64,000 nucleotides of DNA from Lithodes maja (taxonomy: Eukaryota > Arthropoda > Malacostraca > Decapoda > Lithodidae), in NCBI GenBank assembly GCA_037953745.1, contig JBAKBP010007686.1, positions 33,468 to 97,467 on the forward strand, given 5' to 3'. Shown piece after piece: positions 18,949-29,605 of the stretch. The notes under the pieces are model-generated. The model was given only the letters and a program-made list of their open reading frames with translations, was not told where the DNA came from and did no database searches. Position 1 is the stretch's first letter; every line of letters starts with the position of its first letter. The translations under genes were made by a program, and so were the position numbers.

Positions 18949-19114
18949 TTCTGGGGCTGTTTCTGGTAGTGTAGGTTCCTTGCAGCCGTCAGACTGTGGG
19001 GTGGTAGAAGATGCCTCCACAAGGTTCCTGACTCGCCTGGCCAAGGTTCGCGGAGGATACTCACCTTCCCGCTTTGATGCTCCATGGCTGGTGGGCATTG
19101 AGAGAGAAGGACAG
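18949..19114 (+). CDS. Protease gene exon: linker and activation site
   Basis: Acceptor GTGTTGACAG at 18948; donor GTCGGT after 19114 is weaker than the others. The product begins SGAVSGSVGSLQPSDCG, where the Cys should pair with the heavy-chain Cys in ALCLP. Next comes RLAKVRGGYSPSRFDAPW. By comparison with the R/K-IVGG cleavage sites of chymotrypsin-fold zymogens, activation should occur before VRGG, leaving Val as the new N-terminus. It ends GIEREGQ in phase 0 and joins VEGHICGG. Confidence 0.82.
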
Positions 19115-19131
19115 GTCGGTTAACTCATAAG

Positions 19132-19380
19132 ATACGCAGCTATGGATATTTGAAAGTGTCCGCCATGCGAAGGTATTTTGGTTCATTCCTGACGAAAATC
19201 GTCAATTTACCATACAGTATATATAATTAATACCTATCCATATGCACCTATTTTACTGTTTATATGAACGTATGAACATTGGAAAGCAATAAAACAAGTG
19301 GTAACAGGAATTGGCTGGTGAAAATCGTATATTTTATCCCCACGGTCGTAATCTGACCTTGACCGGCGAGAGAGAAACAC
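19132..19380 (-). mobile_element. T2 element, partial, minus orientation
   Basis: Contains CCGCCATGCGAAGGTATTTTG, GACGAAAATCGTCA and CCTATCCATATGCACC, the 3' half of T2 in reverse. Ends abruptly near CGAGAGAGAAACAC. Confidence 0.6.
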
Positions 19381-19847
19381 GGCCATGAGGAAAAATGCCA
19401 AAGCCAAAGACATTCAACCAGCGATGATTGAACTCTTGGCTCCCCACATGCGGGGTATGCACGCTATCCACCCTCCACACTGGCTCTCTTGTCAACCGGG
19501 GTCCAGCTGGCCAATATTAAACTACTTGTCCCAGGCGCAGAGTCAATTATTATAATCCTTTATCCACAACCCCCGTAATCATGCTTGTCCGAGCAAAGTT
19601 CTCTGTGGTTCCCTCAACATGATCACTATATATGTGGCCTTCGCCGCTCTCTGCGTCTATCACCTGGTTTTCTATTCTTATTAAAGTTATCATTAGACGA
19701 TTTATTCGACTTTCAAAATGTATCTATGAATCAAAACAACAAAAACTATCACAATGAACTCTTTGCTTCCCTTTCTAAAAATCATCTAAATAAGGAAAGT
19801 CATTGTACTGCTAAAGGGTTAATATAACGGGAGTCATATTGTCAGAT

Positions 19848-19880
19848 TCTGGAGTACTATGTGATCACAGCCGCTCACTG
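19848..19880 (+). pseudogene. Relic of the catalytic-His exon, 5' piece
   Basis: GGAGTACTATGTGATCACAG and CCGCTCACTG match CGGAGTACTACGTGGTCACA and GCCACTCACTGC of the real exon at 20786-20817. The frame would read EYYVITAAH followed by a stop. Short but closely matched. Confidence 0.6.
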
Positions 19881-19974
19881 ATTTTATTAGCTGGCATCTA
19901 TTCTTAGTCTGGTTACCATCACGAGATTTCACTCAGTGCATGAATCATTTAAACCTAGCTGGTGCGAGGTGGGG

Positions 19975-20270
19975 TTTTTTTATTTTAGCCTTCCTGATTC
20001 ACTTCATTAGTTTTGAGAATTTAGGAAGTTTTACCTCATTAGTTTGGCGATTATAAGACACTTCAGCCCATTCAGGTGTCTATTTTTTCTGGGCGAGCGA
20101 TAGCTAGGTTGGAAAGTAGGAGAAACGGGCCTTTGACTTGGATATTTTTCTACTAATACATGTACATATTACATTGAAAGGGGTCCGGGGGCTTATATTT
20201 ATTTTTTCTAGTTTTTTCTATTGTTTTTTTTTATTTTTTCCTTTTTTTAGTCTAGGGGGCTAACTAAAAA
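19975..20270 (+). mobile_element. T4 element, decayed
   Basis: TCATTAGTTTTGAGAATTTA, TTAGTTTGGCGATTATAAGA, GGGCGAGCGATAGC and TTGAAAGGGGTCCGG appear in T4 order. Ends not resolved. Confidence 0.5.
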
Positions 20271-20367
20271 CACCTTGCTTGAAAATGGCTGGATCAATCA
20301 AACCCCTCAATGAAAATTCAAGGAAAAATCATAAGAACCCCTAACACGCTGTACCAGATAGTATTAA

Positions 20368-20678
20368 CCCATACAGTACCAGCGATGTCTGACGTCCGTC
20401 AGTAAAAAACTTGCGCGCCAGTGTCAGCGATGGCTCTCGTCCATCAGTAATATACAGTCCTTGTTCCTGCTAATATCGAGCGGGAGCTACTAACATGACT
20501 TGGAGGCACTGCTGTGAGGAGTTGGCAACACTTCTCATGCTCTCCCTCAGCTGCTCCAGGCCACCTGAGTTAGTCACCTACCAACTCTGTGCTGAGAGGG
20601 CATTGTCTCGTCACTTTTGGCAACAATGGCTGGTACTGGAGGGTACATTTAATCCAATATGCCATGGTACAGTAGTGG
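20368..20678. mobile_element. T6 TTAA element, copy 1
   Basis: TTAA at 20364-20367 and 20679-20682. Ends CCCATACAGTACCAGCG and GCCATGGTACAGTAGTGG. It matches 50582-50891 (both about 310 bp) with shared GACGT..CCGTCAGTA and GGCAACACTTCTCA blocks. Lies 68 bp upstream of the catalytic-His exon. Confidence 0.65.
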
Positions 20679-20750
20679 TTAAGGTCGTCATAATTAACAA
20701 AAACAAATAAAAAATCACACAGACACACACACTGACACTGTTATTTACAG

Positions 20751-20894
20751 GTTGAAGGGCACATCTGCGGGGGCACCATCATCTCGGAGTACTACGTGGT
20801 CACAGCCACTCACTGCTTCAGACGGCTGGGACGACTCAACCTTGTGGTCCGGGTGGGGGACTATAGCCACAAGTACATGGAGCTGGATGAACAG
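20751..20894 (+). CDS. Protease gene exon: catalytic histidine
   Basis: Acceptor CTGTTATTTACAG and donor GTCAGTTG give exactly 48 codons, phase 0 at both ends. The product VEGHICGGTIISEYYVVTAT leads into HCFRR, with Cys42, His57 and Cys58 of the chymotrypsin fold; position 56 is Thr instead of the usual Ala. It continues VVRVGDYSHKYMELDEQ, the expected RVGDY strand. Remnants of a second copy of this exon lie on both sides in the introns. Confidence 0.88.
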
Positions 20895-21017
20895 GTCAGT
20901 TGTCAATGGTTACTCCTCCAGTATTTGAGGATGCAATTTTACACTTTAATCTGGTTATCATTAGACAATTTTATGCTATTTAGGAAGGATCTAGAAATCA
21001 AAGGGGTTAAACCGATC

Positions 21018-21098
21018 TTACCCTGGTGGTCTGGATTGGGTACTGTGGCCACATGTACAGTACATGGAGGTGGACGAGGACGTCAGTTCCACGCTCCC
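21018..21098 (+). pseudogene. Relic of the catalytic-His exon, 3' piece
   Basis: CCTGGTGGTCTGGATTGGGT, ACTGTGGCCACA and GTACATGGAGGTGGACGAGG followed by a GTCAGT donor-like site match the 3' half of the exon at 20836-20900. It lies only 125 bp after the real exon. The frame is disturbed. Confidence 0.6.
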
Positions 21099-21113
21099 AT
21101 GTACATATGTTAA

Positions 21114-21282
21114 GGGTACTGTTCTGGACACCATTCTCCCTCATGTTTAGCCCCATTTGTTTTGAGATTTTATGACGTTCGCCCCATTACTTTGGCGATT
21201 TTTTAAAATGTGTGCTAATTAGGTGTCGATTTAATTCCTGGCAAGCGATAGCGAGCCTGCAATTTAGGAGGAACCGACCTTT
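21114..21282 (+). mobile_element. T4 element, left part (split by Gypsy G1)
   Basis: Begins after TTAA 21110-21113 and carries CTCATGTTTAGCCCCATTTG and GGCAAGCGATAGCGAGCC. It stops at the Gypsy left end; the rest resumes at 27595. CTTT is duplicated at the junctions (21279-21282 and 27595-27598). Confidence 0.65.
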
Positions 21283-22821
21283 TGTAACGGGGGGGGAGGA
21301 ATCTCTCTTTCTTCACTTCCCCTTCTTCTGTGAACAAGAGAGAGAGGTAGAGACAGAAAAAGAAGGATTAAGCTGCGAAGGTGGAAAATAGGTACTCAAG
21401 GATAGAAAGGAAGAGATGACGACAAACCCGTTATTGCATTCTAATTAACGAGAGGACAACCCTGTTTGGTTGACCCACATCCAACATCCTTCGAAGAAGG
21501 GGAAAGGCTGCAACTCCGACACGATGATAAGACCAAAGAACCACAGAAACCCCACTGAGACCTAGCATATTCTCTACTTTCTAGATATCACATAAGGATG
21601 TTTTTGGGAACGGTAATTCATTCGAATTATTTGATCGCCCACCTTCAGGTGAACTGGCCGTCCCCATGGTTTTCTTATTCTTTCTGCAATCGTGACTCGT
21701 GCTCATTATTCAGGTACATTAGGACAGTAGGATAAATCGGAGGCTAGCAAAGATCAATCAAGAACTTCACCTTCAATGTTGGCTGACAAGACTTTAACTC
21801 TCGGTTAGGCTACTGGTACTACTCTTAGACCAATTTAATACTGACGGCTCCGATTTACCATCCTGACAACACATTTAGATCCAAATAGGTACGGGAGGAT
21901 AGATACAAACATATTGCAGTAATCTTAAGCTTGATATTAATATAAGGAACATTTTACCGTTTACAACTCTTAACATTGGTACCGTATGGTCCGTATCTAA
22001 TTATCTCTATACCATCAACCTGGGACTAATCCATTACCGTACTGGGACAGTCTCTTAACCTAGGAGTAGGACTCGAATATTGCTGTCTGTATCCACCCCA
22101 TTCCTCTCAGTATTATACATCCCAATTCCGCTAGATACCGGTATCGGCCAGGCTTGCCTTTACGTCTCTTCGGCCTACTGTATCCTGGGGTATAGGGGGT
22201 AATCATACGTCTTCCTGCGGTCCTTGAACCCTCGTACAGTACACGAGTTCAGCATCCTGCACTCAGCCAATAGGAGGGGTGAATCTCCGATTCTCCGCCA
22301 TCAGCAATTCAGCATCACATCGACTCCGTCTCAAACTGGTTCCCTCTGAATGGAGGGAAAGGAAGCCTAAGTCCGGAGAAGAAGCGGGGAATGATGACAG
22401 AGACTGAGGGGTAGGTAAGTGTCTCTCTCGTAGGCCTGGGGTCACGACAGTCAGGGGCCGAGGGCCAGTGCCAGGGATCCCGCCAAAAAAGGGGAGGGTG
22501 GCGTCGCTTGGGTAGGAACTGGCAGTCTTTTTACACAAGGGGGCATTACTCTAATTTTGAAAAGGAAGGATTTTTACAGGGAATAACAAAAGGGGTGATA
22601 GGATAAATTAGGCTTGAAAGTATTTTAGATAGATTTGAGAATATTAGTTCTCCTGATCTAGGCTAATTCCCTCTTTACATAGACAAGGGTTACTTAACCC
22701 TTCTTAAACGATACATTTCCCTTAAATATAGGGAAGAGTGAATGAAGGGGAAAAAGTCTTACAGTTAAGTCAAACCTTACAACATATACCAAAAGGTAAA
22801 GTACACTTTCTTCCCGTTACA
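21283..22821 (-). repeat. G1 LTR (3' LTR), no T1 insertion
   Basis: 1539 bp, TG..CA ends. On the minus strand it follows a purine-rich tract CAAAGAAAAGGTAGAGCTG (22822-22840), the expected polypurine tract. It carries the undisturbed site CCCTTCTTAAACGATACA at about 22707-22724, which is filled by T1 in the other LTR. Confidence 0.82.
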
Positions 22822-22840
22822 CAGCTCTACCTTTTCTTTG

Positions 22841-23473
22841 AAGACTTTTTACCTCATTCACTCTTTCATCAACATAAACATTATACAGTTACCAATTAAT
22901 CCAGCCTTAACTTATTACAGCAGAATTTCTGATCCGCCTGGCATCTTACCATGCCCAGAGCTCGCAATCTATACCAAACGTCTTAGAATCTGACACATTA
23001 CTGTACTGTACTCTGCCTGTGGGGCGTCCTTTCCTTCATCAACAAATCACTATACCACTCTATAAAGTGTCCCTCCTTTTCAGGAGAGTGCCAACCAGGC
23101 ACTATCTTGTCCCCGTAGAGACAGCCTCTCTCCACCCCTTTATTGCTTGGAAAACCCCAGGAGACCAGACTAGAGAGCAGCGTGGACGCCTGTATCGTGG
23201 GAGTCCCTTCACACTCTGTGCGCTGGCTGAGCCTCGGGACGAAAGGAGTATAACCCCAGTCAACCATAAAGGTACTCAGAGCCAACAGCACGTCCTGATG
23301 GGAACGCCACCACCCTAGTCCCAATCACCTGTATGACGTTCTACATAACCTAGGCACCTACGTCTCTTAAAGTTTCGCTGCACGGGGGTTTGACCGGAAA
23401 GATTAATTAACCATGCGGGGGCCACAGGGGAGTACACAACAAGACGACCACAACAGGGACTCTACTGTACACT
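22841..23473. other. G1 internal 3' untranslated region
   Basis: Between the polypurine tract and the end of pol. Overlapping short frames on both strands show no family motif; I call no gene. Confidence 0.5.
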
Positions 23474-25450
23474 CTAACAAGATTCTATATAACGCCGGGC
23501 CAGCTGACGGGCTCTGGGTGCTAAAATCTCAGGTTGATAGTCTTCCTCAACCGGCATTTCAACTTGCTCTACCTGACAATACTCCTCACCCACGAACGGT
23601 TTCACTTTCTCAGCGGCCCTTTTCATAAACACACCCGTATAGGGATTTACTAGCTTATACGCAGCCCCGTCTCGGACTACTTCCGTAACCCTAAAGGGAC
23701 CCACCCACTTTGCGTTCAACTTTTGGCTAGTCCCTGGTAGTGGATTCTCGTTCCTGATCCATACCATGTCGTCCACATTGACCTTTTCATTCCGGCGGTT
23801 CCAATTAGCCACGTCTCTAAACTTCCTGGCCATGGTCAGTGAGGTCTGTTCCAGGACCTCTTTCGCGACGGACATAGCCTCTTGGCGTTCCTCATTTTCT
23901 ATTGATGGTAACGCTACACCTAATTGTCTGGGAGCGTAACGACCAAAGAACGCAAAATGAGGTTGTTCCCCTAGCGTCACATGCACTGCACAGTTCATAA
24001 TGCGCTGACACTCGCCTACATACTGGGGCCACCTTAAGGAGTGCCCTTTACACAAGGTTGCTAAGACCATCTTTAATGTCCGATGCATCCGTTCGGTCAC
24101 ACTGTTCCCACGCGGGTGATAAGGAGTCACATATCCCAACTTAATATTAAATTAAGTGCATAAATCTCGGAACTGTTGCGAGGTAAACTCTCCACCATTA
24201 TCAGAGAGGAGGGTCTGAGGCGACCCGAAATCGCATAAGTACTCTCGGAACTTCCCACAGACCTCCGCCGAGACCTTGGACCTTAACTTATAGAACCTTA
24301 CAAATCTACTGTAGTGATCGGTTACTGTCAGAATGTAACGATACCCCTGGGCTCCTGCCGTCATATCCGTAAGATCAACACCGACTCTCTCCAAAGGTTG
24401 CTTAACGGGTGGCAATTCCTGCCAGTGCTGCTGGAGTCCTTGGGTGCCCTTATACTGCTGACAGACCGAACACTCCCTAACATAAGTACTTACATCACTA
24501 TGTAAATTAGGCCAGTAAAACAGCGACTCGGCCTTCATGATACTCTTAAATCTACCCAGATGACCAGACTCTTGGTCATGTGCCAGATTCAACGCAGCTT
24601 TCTTCAGCTCACTCGGCACAACTAGAAGGTAATGCAGACTTCCGTCCGACTTAGCCACTACAAAATAAAGAACTCCTTGGTCCACTACAAACTGATCGAG
24701 CGTGGCTCGAGGATAGCGATGCTTAGGTAAGGCCCCACCTTCGAGGAAAACTATGAGATCCTTCCATCGGGCCTCCTGACACTGCAACTCCCTCATCTCG
24801 GCGCTGGTCTTACCTAACCATTTCTGATCCTGTTCCCACCTCACTGCTCTCACGGGTCGACTTAACTGGTCGGCAACATAATTCTTAGGACCCGGCTTGT
24901 AACTGATGTCAAACCTATACTCTCTCATCTCTAGACTGCACCGACTCATGCGAGTCGACTTAGTCTTCTTCGTAAAGGCTGACACCAATGGCTGATGATC
25001 CGTCATGAGGTTGAAACGGACTCCCCACAAGTAGTGGTGAAACTGTCTACATGCTAATACTACGGCTAAAGCTTCACGATCAGTGGTGGATTAGCGAGTT
25101 TCAGCGGGCTTCAACTTCTTACTAAAATACCCCACGGGCCGCAAGGTGCCGTCTGACTGAGGTTGCATCAACGCTGCGCCCACATGAGTACCAGAAGCAT
25201 CTGTATGCAGAAGGAACTTCTGATGCATGTCCGCCTTCACTAGAACAGGTGCACTAACTAACAAGGTCTTCAGCTTTTGGAACGCCTCTTCACACTCCGA
25301 GGACCATTCAAACTGGGCATACTTCTTGGTTAACTCAGTTAAGGGAACTGCAAATTTGGTAAATTGAGGAATGCACTTCCTGTAAAAACCGGCCATTCCC
25401 AAAAATCGACGTATTTCCTTGACGTTCGAGGGAGACTTCATATTGATCAC
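23474..25450 (-). pseudogene. G1 Gypsy pol fragment: RT thumb, RNase H, integrase
   Basis: Reading right to left: RT thumb (RRFLGMAGFYRKCIPQF), RNase H start LLHTDASGTHVGAAL, stop at 25091-25093 inside ETR*STTDREA, RNase H remainder, integrase zinc finger (HLGRF..YWPNLHSD..CSVCQQ), core with VDLTDM, LLSDNGGEF and, after a stop at 24152-24154, YHPRGNSVTERMHRTLK, so D, D and E are all present. A C-terminal region with WVGPFRVTEVV follows, ending near 23474. RT precedes integrase, the ordinary Ty3/Gypsy order, unlike G2. The palm with YxDD is deleted, so the copy is dead. Confidence 0.85.
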
Positions 25451-27594
25451 ACTTCCCCTTCTTCTGCGAACAAGAGAGAGAGGTAGAGACAGAAAAAGAA
25501 GGATTAAGCTGCGAAGATGGAAAATAGGTACTCAAGGATAGAAAGGAAGAGATGACGACAAACCCGTTATTGCATTCTAATTAACGAGAGGACAACCCTG
25601 TTTGGTTGACCCACATTCAACATCCTTCGAAGAAGGGGAAAGGCTGCAACTCCGACACGATGATAAGACCAAAGAACCACAAAAACCCCACTGAGACCTA
25701 GCATATTCTCTACTTTCTAGATATCACATAAGGATGTTTTTGGGAACGGTAATTCATTCAAATTATTTGATCGCCCACCTTCAGGTGAACTGGCCGTCCC
25801 CATGGTTTTCTTATTCTTTCAGCAATCGTGACTCATGCTCATTATTCAGGTACATTAGGACAGTAGGATAAATCGGAGGCTAGCAAAGACCAATCAAGAA
25901 CTTCACCTTCAATGTTGGCTGACAAGACTTTAACTCTCGGTTAGGCTACTGGTACTACTCTTAGACCAATTTAATACTGACGGCTCCGATTTACCATCCT
26001 GACAACACATTTAGATCCAAATAGGTACGGGAGGATAGATACAAACATATTGCAGTAATCTTAAGCTTGATATTAATATAAGGAACATTTTACCGTTTAC
26101 AACTCTTAACATTGGTACCGTATGGTCCGTATCTAATTATCTCTATACCATTAACCTGGGACTAATCCAATACCGTACTGGGACAGTCTCTTAACCTAGG
26201 AGTAGGACTCGAATATTGCTGTCTGTATCCACCCCATTCCTCTCAGTATTATACATCCCAATTCCGCTAGATACCGGTATCGGCCAGGCTTGCCTTTACG
26301 TCTCTTCGGCCTACCGTATCACGGGGTGTAGGGGGTAATCATACGTCTTCCTGCGGTCCTTGAACCCTCGTACAGTACACGAGTTCAGCATCCTGCACTC
26401 AGCCAATGGGAGGGGTGAATCTCCGATTCTCCGCCATCAGCATTTCAGCATCACATCGACTCCGTCCCAAACTGGTTCCCTCTGAATGGAGGGAAAGGAA
26501 GCCTAAGTCCGGAGAAGAAGCGGGGAATAATGACAAAGACTGAGGGGTAGGTAGGTGTCTCTCTCATAGGCCTGGGGTCACGACAGTCAGGGGCCGAGGG
26601 CCAGTGCCAGGGATCCCGCCAAAAAAGGGGAGGGTGGCATCGCTTGGGTAGGAACTGGCAGTCTTTTTACACAAGGGGGCATTACTCTAAATTCGAAAAG
26701 GAAGGATTTTTACAGGGAATAACAAAAGGGGTGAAAGGATAAATTAGGCTTGAAAGTATTTTAGATAGATTTGAGAATATTAGTTCTCCTCCTGATCTAG
26801 GCTAATTCCCTCTTTACATAGACAAGGGTTACTTAACCCTTCTTAACCCGGGAGCTGCGGGGAGACTCTTAAGAGTTCCCCCGGCGGACTGCGGGAAGAC
26901 TCTTGTGAGTAAGTAAAATAAAAAATCAACTTTTGACATCGAAAAAAAAAAAAAATTATTTTTATTTTTTTATTTTTTTATTTTTTTTTGGCCCCTGGGC
27001 CATGCAAAATCTCAGTCCTCTACCTCCCCTCCTTCCCCACTTTCCTCCTATCCTTCAGTTATCACCTATTTTCCCTATTATTCCCTTATTCTGAGGTATA
27101 TTTTCGTGCTAACATTAGCGAGTTGCAAGCAGGGTGTTGTCATCACTGATGGCAATCGAGTGCAAGAGAGAGAGAGAGAGTATCGATCGACTGTGTCTCA
27201 GTGGCCTTGGGGGAAATTGGCGGGAAGGTAGCTTGCCTCACCCATACATTATACAACTCGCGGGCTATATCTCCGATTTTGACCATCCAAACGCTGTTTT
27301 CACTCGTTTTATTGTTGTTTCAGGTTAATACCTTTATAATCAACCCATAATAGGCGCATATGGATAATTATTAATGCTATTAATGGTACAATGAATATTT
27401 TAGTGACGGAAACACCTCAAATACGTCGGCACAGGGGGACGTTTTCAATTACCCCCATGCGCACTTGTTAGGTTAAACGATACATTTCCCTTAAATATAA
27501 GGAAGAGTGAATGAAGGGGAAAAAGTCTTACAGTTAAGTCAAACCTTACAACATAATTATACCAAAAGGGAAAGTACACTTTCTTCCCGTTACA
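25451..27594 (-). repeat. G1 LTR (5' LTR), truncated inside and carrying T1
   Basis: Matches the left LTR from CACTTCCCCTTCTTCTG onward at very high identity, apart from the 626-bp T1 insertion and one TTAA. The first ~35 bp of the other LTR are missing here. Confidence 0.82.
26847..27472 (+). mobile_element. T1 TTAA element inside the G1 LTR
   Basis: TTAA at 26843-26846 and 27473-27476; the paralogous LTR has a single TTAA here. Ends CCCGGGAGCTGCGGGGAGAC and GCACTTGTTAGG. Contains a T-rich tract and (GA)n; non-coding. Confidence 0.9.
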
Positions 27595-27708
27595 CTTTGA
27601 CAGGAGCATTTTTCTACTGAAAAATGCACAAATATATCTCGAAGGGGGTGCTTGGGGATAATTATTTAAGCTTGGCGGTGATCTACGGAGGAGTGACATA
27701 GTCTGTCC
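27595..27708 (+). mobile_element. T4 element, right part
   Basis: Resumes with AGGAGCATTTTTCTACTGAA, TCTCGAAGGGGGTGCTTGGG and CTTGGCGGTGATCTACGGAG, completing the T4 begun at 21114. The right TTAA has decayed (TAGT). Confidence 0.6.
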
Positions 27709-28041
27709 TAGTTCTGTGTAGGCTATGCTGGTTCCTAGCCGGTGCGAGCTAGAAGGGCACGATCTGATGTTGTTATTGTCTACGCGTCTACCTGTGACAT
27801 TCTTGTTTCTCGTATAGCTATCTGCGTGCGTGAAGGATGCTCAGGTACTCTCTCCTTGGGTTTTCTATGTCCTTGTGGTGTGGTGTGGTGCTGGTGGTGG
27901 TCTGTACGGCTGCAATTCGCATCGTGGCAAAGCAGTGCCCTCGACGGGTTAGCTTGTATAGCCTGCTGAAAGAAAGTGAGCCATATGCTTATTTGTATGT
28001 TGACAGTAGGTCATGGTCCCAAAAAGGTTGAAGACCACTGA
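27709..28041 (-). mobile_element. Possible hAT-type terminus
   Basis: The right end reads, on the minus strand, CAGTGGTCTTCAACCTTTTT, a form typical of hAT element ends. I do not see the matching left end or an 8-bp duplication, so the limits are uncertain. Confidence 0.35.
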
Positions 28042-28231
28042 ATAAGGAGGATGTGATTTGAATGCTTCCATGTTAGTGACACCATGCTTTTTTTGTATGT
28101 AAGTATATGTTGTATATGTTGCAACTCTACCTCTGGACATAAGAGTATACCCTTTATATTCGATCGTTCAACGTGATGAAATCAGGAAGTCTTTCTCTTT
28201 CTCCAGACGGATTTTAGATTCTCCTGCCAGC

Positions 28232-29085
28232 ATGCCTGTCGAGATCTCCAGTGCCAACACCAACTCTTCTGGCCACGTTAAGTAGTGTAACACTAAGATA
28301 ATAACTTATAACTTATAATGGAGGGGACATTTTTGTCCACTTCTCAGGCATTTACAAGCCCAACCCTCGTCATCCTGTACCCTCTCTTGCCGCCAATGAG
28401 AGGGTATCATTCTCCATCAGCAGGACGAAGAAAGGAGATGATGCCATCAATGTCATGGGCCCTGAAGGAGAGATCCTGAAGGGGTCCAGACATGGAAAGA
28501 GAGGCTACCACCACGCCGCAGCAGCAGCCAGTTGTGTTAAACACCCGGATTTGATCCAGCATGTTGTCACAACTGCCGTGGCCCTATACAAAAGGGGACC
28601 ACCAGCTGCTTCAGGAGTATCTTCCTACGCTCCTGAAGGCGAACAACCTCCCTCATATCATCATCCCGCCTCTGCCTTCAACATCACCATCACCACCCAG
28701 CCTCACTCCTATTCAGGCTCTGAGGCCAAGAACCAACCTGAGGAAGCGTTTGACCCTTCAAAAGCATCTCTCGAGATCCACCACAACACCACCTCCTCTT
28801 CCTCCAACTTCATCACCTCCTGCTGCAGCAAAGACACCTGAGAAGGTTTTCAAGAGATCTGCATAGCCTTCAACATCTATAGACGAGACAAAACGTCGGC
28901 TTAAGATCTCCGAGCCCATCACCATCTTTGAGGCTAACCTTCTCACCACCACCTCCAAGCAGCCGGCAGTTCGTACCCCAGTACAAACTCGCCAGACCAC
29001 CAAGAGGAAGGAGAAACAGGCCGCACCCACTAAGAAAGAGGAGGATCAGACAGACAAGGACAAGGATCAATTCACACCTGAATAA
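28232..29085 (+). pseudogene. Unidentified coding relic, basic C-terminus
   Basis: From an ATG (MPVEISSANTNSSGHVK) and, after an AT-rich interruption of about 70 bp (28283-28347), a frame reading YKPNPRHPVPSLAANERVSF then INVMGPEGEILKGSRHGKRG. Near 28590 the codon pattern shifts by one base into LLQEYLPTLLKANNLPH, then a Pro/Ser/Thr-rich stretch, one stop at 28864, and a Lys-rich tail ending KDKDQFTPE. Base composition and codon pattern look coding, but I recognise no family. It could be a decayed retrotransposon gag, an old viral insertion or a retrocopy. Breaks show it is not functional as read. Confidence 0.4.
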
Positions 29086-29419
29086 ATAGCACTCACACAA
29101 ACTATCTACGACAACCTCCAAGCAACATTTTTCCCGCAATTTTCACACATATAGCTGAGCGTTCTTCACCATCACCGTAACACTGTTGCTCTTTGAGTGC
29201 TCGCACCTGCCACACCAATGAAGAACAATCACAAAGAATTGCAAAGAGGACGGCCCTCCACCTTTTACTATTCAACTTTGCTCATCCTTTCCATCTTTAC
29301 TTCTCTCTAATTCTTAGAGACCTCTCACCTCCCCAGCCTATCTATCACATTCGCATTCACATTCTCCAGATGGAAGAGTGTTGCAACCTGCTCGTTTGTA
29401 GTCTTACCTTCATAGACCT

Positions 29420-29605
29420 ATGGCAAATGAATGTCTCCTACTGGCTCTTTGTAGCTTCGACTTCTCAAAGCCATCCCGCCTTGCAATCTTGGAAAACTCT
29501 CTCTGTTATGCCACCTATTTAGCTTCTCAATCACTAGGCACTAGCCCAATTTTCATATTTTGGTTATGGGAATACTTATACAATGCTAATGTAGTGGAAG
29601 CAGCG
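29420..29605 (+). repeat. Dispersed repeat, copy 2
   Basis: Imperfect match to the minus strand of 7015-7200. It reads as an open frame here, but no family is recognised. Confidence 0.45.

Larger units (their letters stand above)
21283..27594 (-). mobile_element. Gypsy LTR retrotransposon G1, internally deleted
   Basis: Outer ends TGTAACGGGG and CCCGTTACA with a 4-bp CTTT target duplication. LTR copies occupy 21283-22821 and 25451-27594, coding on the minus strand. The 5' LTR (right) lacks about 35 bp at its inner end and joins straight to the RT thumb, so primer-binding site, gag, protease and RT palm are gone. Pol contains two in-frame stops. A T1 element (26847-27472) sits in the right LTR only. 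It inserted into a T4 element in intron 6 of the protease gene. Confidence 0.85.

Noticed and set aside
22998..23324. Overlapping ~100-codon frames inside G1, possible env
   Set aside because: No signal peptide, transmembrane segment or family motif; lies in the 3' non-coding part.
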